Below are positions 1 through 9,266 of a DNA stretch of 64,000 nucleotides, piece after piece; position 1 is the first letter of the stretch; each line of letters starts with the position of its first letter. Origin of the DNA: Viola odorata (Eukaryota > Streptophyta > Magnoliopsida > Malpighiales > Violaceae). A program made the translations under genes and the position numbers. The notes below the pieces were generated by a model. That model saw only the letters and a program-made list of their open reading frames with translations. It was not told the DNA's origin and did not search any database. The stretch covers positions 24,412,407 through 24,476,406 of the forward strand of contig OY829539.1 of the NCBI GenBank assembly GCA_963691705.1, read 5' to 3'.

Positions 1-3000
1 ATGGCAGAAATTCAGCAAGAACCCACAATGAGGGAGCTGAACACCAGAGCAGGAAACCTTTTCCTGTATCGCCTTGCCGCCAGTGGCAAATGATTGGTCG
101 ATCAAGACCAACATGGTGGCCAACCTTTCTAGGTTTTACGGTCATACAAATGAGAACCCATTCAAACACCTGAGGAATTTACACGTCCAGTGTGACATGA
201 TGAAGCCAGCAGGTGTGAGCATGGAGAGAGCGAAGCTAAAAGCCTTTCCCTGTTCTCTTGAGGGAGCTGCGCAGAATTGGTTCTACAACCTACCTCACAA
301 CACAGTCAACACATGGGCCAAGATGTCCACCCTATTCCTCAATAAATACTGGAATGCTACAAAAGCAGGATCGGCTAGAAAAAATATGGCTGCCATCCAG
401 CAAAGGAACAATGAGGGACTGAGCGAATATCACCAACGGTTCAAGGAATTGCAAGAAGTTTGCCCTACACATGGAGTTGCGGATCAAACCATGATCCAAT
501 ATTTCTATGATGGAATGCTCCTGCCTACAAAAGAGAAGGTTGATTCAGCAGCGGGTGGGGCACTACAAGACTTGACTGTAACGAGAGCAAAGCTTTTACT
601 TCAGACCATGGTAGACAACTGCCAAAACAATACTTCCTCTGAAAGAAACTCAACTCCTTCTAGTCTATGTTCTATTGATGTTGAACAAAAATTGGCTGAA
701 TTAACTGACATGGTGAAGAATATTTCTGTCAATATTTCAGGTGCAATGACCACAGGGAATCCTAGCCAAGAGCAGGTAGCCTCAGTATGTGGAATATGCC
801 AACAACAAGACCATCAAACCAATAATTGCTACATGGTGCAGCATCCTCCTGATGATGTAACACAAGTAAATGCAGTCTATGGTCAAACCCAAGGAAGTAT
901 GCAAAACTTCCCACAAGGGAGTAATCAGTACTCATGGAGAGCACACCCAAACTTTAGATGGAGAGATCCAATCCCTCCAAACCAGAACCCAAATCAGAAT
1001 GCCCCTCAGCAGCAACAACAACCTAACTTCCAAAACTTCATCCCCCGTCCTTCACACCTTAATCCTGGCCAACCTCCTGGTCAAGCCGCTGTACCTCAAC
1101 TGCCGCCAGCACCTCAGCCTTTGCAACTTACTGGGCCATCTATGGAGGATACCATCAAAAACTTGATGGAAATGCAGAAGAACCTGATGCAATCAACTCA
1201 ATCTACCTTGGCTGAAATGCAAAAGCAGATTAATCAGATGGCAAATCAAGGGAAATTGCCTTCCACAACCGTAGATAATCCGAAACACAATGTTAGTGCC
1301 ATTAGTTTGAGGAGTGGAGTTGTGCTACCAGAGAGGGAAGGAGCGAAATCAGATGAGGAGGTAAGAAGAATCCAGTCGGAAGGCCTGGATGAAGATGAGG
1401 ATGAGGAAGCTGAAGCTGAAGTAATCTTGACCAAGACACAGGTCAATACTGAAGTTATCGCAGGACAAGAAAAAGCAGAACCTGTCTTGGCCAAGCCTCA
1501 GGCCAAGACTGACCAGAAGGAAGAAATTATAGAAATTCCTCCACCATTCCCTCCTAGATCTTCGAAGGAGAAGAGGGAAGATGAAAAGAGAGACTTTATG
1601 GTTATTTTCGAAAAAATAGCTGTGAATATTCCTATGTTGGACTTAATTGCAAAAGTCCCCTCTTATGCTAAATTTCTTAAGGAACTGTGCACCAATAAAA
1701 ACAAAATTGCAGGTGTAGAGAGGGTTAATTTGGCACACAATGTCTCGGCAGTTCAGCAGCTTCCAGAGAAGTGCAAAGATCAAGGGACCTTCACAATTCT
1801 GTGCCAAATAGGGAGCAAAATCATTGAGAAAGCCCTTTGTGACTTAGGGGCTGGAATCAATGTGATGTCCCTAAGCGAGTTCGAGACCTTGAAGATAGGG
1901 ACCATGAAAGAGACTGACTTGGTAATTCAGCTAGCAGATCGAACTATCATCAGACCAAAAGGAGTAGTGACTGACGTCTTGGTAATGGTAAATGATTTCA
2001 TCTATCCAGTAGATTTTTATATAGTTGAAATGAATGTTCAACTACCCTCTTGCACAACTGATATTTTATTAGGAAGACCATTCCTAAGGACGTCTAAAGC
2101 AAAAATTGATTGTTATGAGGGAAGCATAATTCTAGAATTTTGTGGAAGGACAATTAAATTCAGCATTACTGAGGCTTTAAAACATCCTAATGATTTACAT
2201 TGTGTTAATTTTCTTGATGTTTTAGATCCGATTACTGAAGAAATCGTTGACATTTATATTAACGACCCCCTTGAGTATATTTTAAGCAGGGGAATTTCCA
2301 CTCAAACACTGGAAGAATTAGAGGAAAGGACTGGAGATCAGAAGGAGCTCCAAGAAATTATGGACAGTTTGGCCGATCAGGAAGATACGGATTTGATCTT
2401 GGCCTCGAGCTTGGCCAAGACGTCGGCCAAGACGTCGGCCAAGACTGCCAACAAAAGAAGGAAAATAGCTAGTTGTCAATATATGCAGCCATCGGTTCCT
2501 AAATTTCTGCCTTCTATTGTGCAGGCACCACTGTTGGAACTAAAAGCTCTGCCAGACCATTTGAAGTACGCCTATCTAGGCCTAGACAACACCCTACCCG
2601 TTATAATTTCAGCCAAATTAACGGAAGACGAAGAAGAAAAATTGGTGGCAGTCTTGAAGATGTACAAAGAAGCCATTGGCTGGACCATGGCAGACATCAA
2701 AGGGATATCAGCCAACATATGTACCCACAAAATACATGTGGAAGAGGATAAGAAACCTATTCGGCAACCCTAGAGGAGATTAAACCCTCCGATGATGGAA
2801 GTAGTTAAAAAAGAAATAATTAAGTTGCTTGATTCGGGTGTAATTTATCCTATTTCAGATAGTAATTGGGTGTCCCCTGTGCAGGTAGTCCCAAAGAAAA
2901 CAGGGATTACAGTCATCGAAGGAGAAGATGGAGCCCAAAGGACCACAAGGATCCAAAATGGATGGAGGGTATGCATCGACTACCGAAGACTGAATCAAGT

Positions 3001-5467
3001 CACTCGGAAGGATCATTTCCCATTACCGTTTATCGACCAAATGGTAGAGAGACTCACTGGGAAGTCTCACTACTATTTCTTGGACGGATACTCGGGGTTT
3101 CACCAAATCCCCGTTGCTCCCGAAGACCAAGAAAAGACGACGTTCACTTGTCCATTTGGAACGTTCGCCTACAAACGCATGCCATTTGGGTTGTGTAATG
3201 CGCCAGCCACCTTTCAAAGGTGCATGGTAAGTATATTTTCTGAATATGTAGAGAAGAGCATCGAGGTGTTCATGGATGATTTTACCGTTTACGGTAACAA
3301 TTTCGAACAATGACTACATAATTTAGAAAATATTTTAAAGAGATGTGTTGATACTTGTCTAGTCCTAAACTTTGAAAAATGCCATTTTATGGTAGACCAA
3401 GGAATTGTCCTTGGCCATGTGATTTCAAAAAAGGGCATTGAAGTAGATCAAGCGAAAATTGACGTTATCAAGAACTTGCCTTACCCCTCATGCTTGCGTG
3501 AGGTTAGAAGCTTTCTTGGACATGCAGGTTTCTATCGCAGGTTCATAAAAGACTTCTCGAAGGTAGCTGAACCGATGTGCAAGTTGCTTCAAAAGGAGGT
3601 AGAGTTCGACTTCAATGAGAAATGTCAAAAGTCATTCGATGAGTTGAAGGAGCGACTGACCTCAGCTCCGATCATCCAAGCACCGGACTGGAGCTTGCCA
3701 TTCGAGCTGATGTGCGACGTAAGTGACACTGCTGTGGGAGCCGTTCTTGGGCAAAAGAAAGGGAAAGATCCACATGTGATCTATTATGCATCAAAAATGC
3801 TAGATGATGCCCAACGAAATTATACCACTACTGAAAAAGAACTTTTTGCAATAGTTTTTGCCTTGGAGAAATTTAGATCTTATTTATTGGGCATAAAAAT
3901 TATTGTATTTTCAGACCATGCGGCATTAAAATACCTCTTGGTCAAGCATGAGGCCAAGCCTAGACTAATCCGATAGATTCTTCTCTTGCAGGAACACAAT
4001 CTGGAAATTAAGGACAAGAGCGGTAGGGGAAACCTTGTGGCAGACCACCTGAGCCGCTGCTTAGCAGAAGGAGATCTGGAGCCAGTAAGAGCAGAATTTC
4101 CTGATGAAAAATTCTTTTCAGTCTCACTGTCTAGCCCGGAGTCTAGGCCAAGACCTCCGCCAAGCCCTCGACCATGGTATGCTGAAATTGCGAACTATCT
4201 TGCAACAGGTAAACACTATGGAGATATGACTACCTATGAGAGGGTAAAGGTCAAACATAACAGTAAGTATTATGTCTGGGATGACCCTTATTTATGGAAA
4301 ATAGGTACTGATCAATTATTAAGGAGGTGTGTCCCTCAAAATGAGACCTCATCTATTTTGACTTTTTGTCATTCTCAAGCGTGTGGAGGCCATTTTGGAG
4401 CTAGAAGAACAGCTTTAAAGGTCTTAGAGGCCGGTTTCTATTGGCCTAATATTTTTCAGGACAGTTACTTGCTTTGTAAAACATGTCCTGCTTGCCAAAA
4501 AGTAGGGAATATAAGTTCCCGAAATGAAATGCCTAAGAACTTTATTCTTTCTTGTGAAATTTTTGATTTATAGGGCATAGATTTTATGGGACTCTTCCCT
4601 ACTTCTTTTGGAAATAGATATATTCTATTGGCTGTAGATTATGTATCTAAATGGATAGAGGCGAAAGCCACCAAGAATGATGATGCTAGAACTGTTATTT
4701 CCTTCATTAAATCTAACATCTTGAACAGATTTGGAATTCCTCGTGGGATCATTAGTGACCGAGGAACACACTTCTGCAACAAGATTTTGTCTTCCATTTT
4801 CAGGAAATATGGCATCACACATAGGGTATCAACAGCCTATCATCCTCAATCGAACGTCCAAGCTGAAGTTTCGAATAGAGAGGTGAAATCTGTCTTGGCC
4901 AAGACAGTAGGCCTAGACAGACGCGATTGGAGCCAGCGGTTAGATGACGCGTTGTGGGCCTGCAGAACGGCCTATAAAGGTCCAATTGGGATGGCGCCTT
5001 ACAAGTTGGTCTATGGTAAGGCGTGCCACTTGCCAGTGGGGTTGCAACACAAGGCGTATTGGGCCATACGAAAGTGCAATTTGAGTTATGACCAAGTTGG
5101 ACAAGAGAGAAAGTTACAACTCCACGAGCTAGAGGAGTTGTGAGACCAAGCCTATGACAACCAGCTGATTGTCAAGATCAGAATGAAAGCCTACCATGAC
5201 AAGAGAATTGCTGGGAAACCTCTCCACACAGGGGAGAAGGTCCTCCTTTATAATTCCCGTTTTAAATTATTTCCTGGAAAACTAAAAACAAAATGGGAAG
5301 GCCCTTTTGTTATTACTAATATTTACCCACATGGTGCAGTAGATATTAAAAATGAGAAAATAGGTACCGAACTCAAAGTGAATGGGCAAAGATTGAAGCC
5401 ATTCTTTGAAAGTTTCCAGGAAGGGAAAATTTCTGAAAAGGTAGACATGCCACCAGAAAACAAATGA
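1..5467 (+). pseudogene. E1 gag-pol, broken by stops
   Basis: The polyprotein would supply capsid, protease, reverse transcriptase/RNase H and integrase. In order it shows a retrotransposon gag domain (about 110-560), a CCHC knuckle (CGIC-QQQD-H-QTNN-C, about 795-840), a proline/glutamine-rich linker, an aspartic protease ([11 protein letters not shown] near 1840), reverse transcriptase with FMDD near 3270, RNase H (about 3700-3960) and integrase with an HHCC-type finger and catalytic core (4370-4900). In-frame stops lie at 2771-2773 (TAG), 3311-3313 (TGA), 3974-3976 (TAG), 4571-4573 (TAG) and 5141-5143 (TGA). Comparison with E2 also implies a frameshift near 55-75. Four of the five stops look like C-to-T or G-to-A transitions relative to E2. 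All domains remain alignable and no large deletion is seen, so the decay is mainly by point mutation. The copy cannot encode its own machinery. Confidence 0.93.
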
Positions 5468-6007
5468 AGAAAATTCATAGTCAAGCCTAGGACTTAAAAT
5501 AAGGGCGCTTCAAGGGAGGCAACCCTTATTTCTTTTATTTTTAGGACACATCTATATTTATTTTATTTTTGTCACATTTGATTTCGCTGGGTTGTTTTTG
5601 ATATTGTGCAGGAAATTAAGTGTGGGGAAAGTGAAGCAGTCTTGGCCGAGATCTAGGCCAAGCCTTTGGGCTAGACTGCTGTGAGCGGACTACCCTTTTT
5701 GAGAATTAGTGGGACACGTGTCAGCGCCGTCTTTTAAAGCCTTTATTGGCGTTTTAAACGGACAAATTCAAAAGCAAATTAAAGGAATTAATTGCAGCGT
5801 GGGAAAATAAAACTACCACCTCTGCATATTCCTTCTCCCACTCTGACACGATCTCCCCACGAACCAATAAAAATCCGCCCCCTCACCTGAGCTAAAAAAG
5901 CAACAGTCCCTTCTCCTTCTTCTTTCCCAAATCGCACGAGCTTTCCAGCAAAACCCAAACTCCAAAACCTAAACCCACCATTATCTCTTCTTTCTTCTCT
6001 CGCAACC
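5468..6007 (+). other. E1 spacer between pol and the second ORF
   Basis: No gene is seen here. It holds a purine-rich tract TTAAGTGTGGGGAAA at 5616-5630, closely resembling the true polypurine tract at 9252-9266, and one copy of the 26-bp dyad unit at 5639-5664. The stretch 5770-6007 is pyrimidine-rich and ends directly at the ATG of the second ORF, as expected for a leader of that ORF. Confidence 0.7.
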
Positions 6008-8203
6008 ATGACTGCACCTAATCCATCCTCACCCATCAATATGCCAGAGGCCAGCGACGACCTCCGTGGAGCTCCGCCGCCTGTCATGCCGTCCGACGGT
6101 ATCTCAGCCGCACGACGAATACTCGAAACGCTGGAGAACGATGATTCCATGTCCTCCGAAGACGATTTGCCTGAGGAATCGGAGGAAAGCGTCAAGGGAA
6201 CCGACCGAGCTGTGGTCGTGAGCGATGAGGACTCTAACGACGAGGTTCCTCTCGCGAAAAGAATGAAGCCCACCGTGCCTCCATCTGCTGGAGAGAGAGA
6301 GAGCAGGCGAGAGAGCAGGCTGTTGAAAAAGCTGTCAGCCGCCGGAGCTTCGAAACCAGCTCCGACCTCCGCTGCAAGAAAACCTAAGCCCACTGCCGGA
6401 GCAGCCACTGTTACCACACCACCACCACCACCTCCGGCGAAGAAGCCGGCCACCACTGCACCGCCAAAGAAATCCGGGCGCATCAAGCAGGTGGCCCACA
6501 AGAACACACCGACTAAGAAGTCGGTGAGGGTTCCTGATTCATCACCACCGCCTCCAAACCCTAAGCAGGGCAAAACCAGTGCCGGTCCTTCCTCTGCCAA
6601 AAGTAAAGGCAAACAGCAGGTGGTCGAGGAAGAACCATTTGAGGACGATGAAGACGATCTAGTCTTGGCCAAAACTCAAGCCAAGACTGCTAAGGTATCC
6701 TCTCTTCCTCCCCTACACACACTCAAAGGCTGGTTGAAATTTGATACACCAGACCTTAAGGCCAAATTGCGTAATATGCATTCCTGTGATATTCCCGCAT
6801 TTGCTAGATTACAGTTTGATTTTCTTGATGAAATGGCATTAGGAAATAAAATTAGGGAATATGTGTTTGCAATTGGATGGGTCCCTTTTATGTCTGTTGA
6901 GTGCGATGCCTACACTGAACTCTGCCTTGAGTTTCACACATCTTTTTGGTTTGACGAGGAAACCTTGTATGTTAGGGGTAGAGACAAACCTGATTTTGCT
7001 GCACCTGATGTGATTAATTTTCGATTGTGTGATAAATGGAGCCACTTGTCTGTTGATGCTTTCAATTCTCTGTTAGGATTTGCATATAGTGATGAGGCCA
7101 TTTTTGACTATCCCACTGATTGGGATAATAATGTTGCATTTAGAGAGATCACTGGTGATCCGGATGCAAAGTTTGATAGGAACTCTAAGGCACATGCCAT
7201 TTTGAACCCTGCGCTTAGGATGCTCCATAGAGCCTTGTCTATCAACCTTTCGGGGAAGACAAAGGTTTCTGGGAATTTAGCCAAGTCTGTACTGTTTTTG
7301 CTTTGGTGCATTTTGCACCAGAAAAAAGTCAACTTAGGCTTATATTTGGTCCAAGTGTTGCATGCCCGTGAGTCTAAAACTAAACTGATTTTTGGGTCCT
7401 TGATAACTTGGCTTGCTATTCAAACTGCTGGTCTTGATTTGGCTGCTGCTGATTTACATAAATTTTGCTCCCCCAAAATACTGGATTTTAGATCCTTCGA
7501 CCAAATGGGACATTTCCATTTGGAAGGAGAGTTTGTTGCGTGTAATACAGGTTTTACACCTGTTGGGGAGCACATTTTCTCGAAGAAAAATGGAGGGAGG
7601 TACAAGCTGCGTCCAGTACATATCCCTGGAGAAGAACCAGAGAGCAATATTGCCCCGGGTCTTGGCCAAGACGCTGGCCAAGACACCACCATTCCTGATG
7701 CTGCAGCTGATCTAGGCCAAGACCCCCCTGCCAGTAACATCAATGAGCCTCCAACTTGGACCAGGGAATTTCAAGTTCGCCAGCTGCTCATCCTTGAGCA
7801 GCAGAAGATTATCCTGGATCATCTTGGCCAAGACAAGCCCCAAGACACAGCGCAAGACCCTTCATCCGCATCCACCAGTACAGAGGTGCCTCGTTGGGCC
7901 CAAATACTAAATGACCGACAAGATGTCCTCCTCGAGCAGATGAAACTCACCAGGACCAACATTCTCCACGTCTATCAACATCTGCAGGGCCGCATGACGA
8001 TCCTCAAAGCTCTATACAACAATTTGAGCTCTGATAGCGAGTCCTCTGATGAGGAGGATGATCCCAAACCTGCAGCACAGCCCGTCAAGACACCACATCA
8101 GTCCATACCTCCTCCTGCTCCAAGAAATCCAAAGTCAACCAACCCTCCTCCCCCTGATCTAGGCCAAGCTTCAGGCCAAGATCCCCCGACCCCTGCAACT
8201 TGA
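6008..8203 (+). CDS. Athila second ORF (env-position protein), intact
   Basis: This 731-codon ORF lies downstream of pol, where Athila elements carry an additional ORF often called env-like; its molecular function is not established. The ATG at 6008 follows a pyrimidine-rich leader. Residues 1-225 are acidic and Ser/Pro-rich with basic clusters (for example KRMK and KKSGRIKQ) that could act in nuclear targeting. Residues about 230-525 form a globular domain resembling the conserved plant 'putative transposon protein' region found in many Athila-derived genes. Residues about 590-690 are Gln/Leu-rich and may coil, and the tail is Pro-rich. I see no signal peptide or convincing membrane segment, which argues against a classical envelope protein. 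It is open although the adjacent pol has five stops. Five dyad units are embedded in it, read as LAKTQAKT once and as LGQD-type repeats elsewhere. Confidence 0.8.
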   Translation: MTAPNPSSPINMPEASDDLRGAPPPVMPSDGISAARRILETLENDDSMSSEDDLPEESEESVKGTDRAVVVSDEDSNDEVPLAKRMKPTVPPSAGERESRRESRLLKKLSAAGASKPAPTSAARKPKPTAGAATVTTPPPPPPAKKPATTAPPKKSGRIKQVAHKNTPTKKSVRVPDSSPPPPNPKQGKTSAGPSSAKSKGKQQVVEEEPFEDDEDDLVLAKTQAKTAKVSSLPPLHTLKGWLKFDTPDLKAKLRNMHSCDIPAFARLQFDFLDEMALGNKIREYVFAIGWVPFMSVECDAYTELCLEFHTSFWFDEETLYVRGRDKPDFAAPDVINFRLCDKWSHLSVDAFNSLLGFAYSDEAIFDYPTDWDNNVAFREITGDPDAKFDRNSKAHAILNPALRMLHRALSINLSGKTKVSGNLAKSVLFLLWCILHQKKVNLGLYLVQVLHARESKTKLIFGSLITWLAIQTAGLDLAAADLHKFCSPKILDFRSFDQMGHFHLEGEFVACNTGFTPVGEHIFSKKNGGRYKLRPVHIPGEEPESNIAPGLGQDAGQDTTIPDAAADLGQDPPASNINEPPTWTREFQVRQLLILEQQKIILDHLGQDKPQDTAQDPSSASTSTEVPRWAQILNDRQDVLLEQMKLTRTNILHVYQHLQGRMTILKALYNNLSSDSESSDEEDDPKPAAQPVKTPHQSIPPPAPRNPKSTNPPPPDLGQASGQDPPTPAT

Positions 8204-8276
8204 GTTGCCTCTGCCCCCAGGTCGTTTCTTTCCTTCCTTTTATTTTTCTGTTATGTCTTTTATTTTTTGTCTCTCC

Positions 8277-8314
8277 ACACAATGAGGACATTGTGTCTTT
8301 CAAGTGTGGGGAGA
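8277..8314 (+). other. Conserved hairpin plus internal purine tract (E1)
   Basis: CACAATG (8278-8284), loop AGGA, and CATTGTG (8289-8295) form a 7-bp stem, 8 bp with the flanking A-T pair. Five bases later comes CAAGTGTGGGGAGA (8301-8314), a near copy of the functional polypurine tract. E2 has the same loop and tract at 63000-63037, with a compensatory change in the stem. Confidence 0.72.
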
Positions 8315-9228
8315 ATGATTATATGTCTTGTGTTTTTGTTTTTTCTGCTGTGAATATTGAACGGTTATTGCGAATATTGAGTCAATTTTGTGTGTTTTAA
8401 TTGTTTTATTTTCTTTAAGTCAGTTTGTCCAGCTTAAAGTCTGTCAAATTGCATGATTTTTATTGGTATTTTTCTGCATGTTTTGAGTCTGTTTTGTGAG
8501 TGCACTTCCGAACCCCTATTTTCTTGCTTAGATTGTTTAGTCTTTCGGTGGATCTGCATGTAGACACTTCTCTAGGGGATACAATGCTTTAGTAACAGGG
8601 AAGCAAATGAGCGTAAATGATCAATGCCTTAGGGGCATATTATCTAATGTTTCCCAAACATTAACCACTCATATGGTCGTAAGGACGCTTAGCTAGAACC
8701 TTAACTCTTCTAGGGTGATAGGGTCTTACTGATTTGAGTGTGTCGTTCTATCTGCTATAGTGTGAGACAAATAAAGGTGTTAGAACGTCATAGGGCAGAC
8801 ATAGCAAAGGTGGAAGTCCCCGCAGAAAAGGACAAGCTCTGTCTATGTGCCGTGTCTGTAAAAATACATAGGACACTTGATTTGTCAAAGAAAAAAAAAT
8901 TGCTAGAAAATAAAAGAAGAAAAAGAGAAATCTGTCAAAGTGATTTAAAAGGCACTTTTGGATAGACGACACTCAGTGGGACTCAAAATTTTAGTGAACT
9001 CTGTTGCCCTACACCTTATCAATCTACTCTAGTGGGGTGTCTTGATACCATGTGGAAGGTGGATGTTTGGGGTATTGATTATTCCTTGTTATTCTAGCAT
9101 TGGATATCTTAGTGAAGTGTCTTGGCAGACCCAGTGAAGGAGTAAGCAGTCTGAAATTAAGAAAGTCCGAGGGGTTCAGGGCGTCTATTTTGTTTTGTTA
9201 TGTTTTTATTTTTGAATCTTTGAGTCTG

Positions 9229-9266
9229 TATGCTTGGGGGCAAGCATAGTTTAAGTGTGGGGAATT
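9229..9266 (+). other. Terminal hairpin and polypurine tract of E1
   Basis: TATGCTTG (9229-9236), GGGG, CAAGCATA (9241-9248) form a perfect 8-bp stem. It is followed by TAAGTGTGGGGAATT (9252-9266), which directly abuts the LTR start TGATCG at 9267. The position identifies the tract as the plus-strand primer of reverse transcription. Confidence 0.85.

Larger units (their letters stand above)
8204..9266 (+). other. E1 3' non-coding region up to the LTR
   Basis: No gene is supported in this kilobase. From left to right it holds a T-rich stretch, the hairpin and purine tract at 8277-8314, a block GCATGTTTTGAGTCTG near 8476 that recurs in E2 near 63188, an A-rich run near 8888-8935, and the terminal hairpin plus polypurine tract at 9229-9266. 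E2 has the same order of blocks, so the layout is conserved between the two elements although no protein is encoded. Confidence 0.75.

Noticed and set aside
3935..3960. Counting 3935 as a certain dyad unit
   Set aside because: The spacing fits (9-8-9) but the underlying residues (K, then AKPR) are conserved in E2 without the unit, so similarity may come from coding constraint. Listed only as weak.
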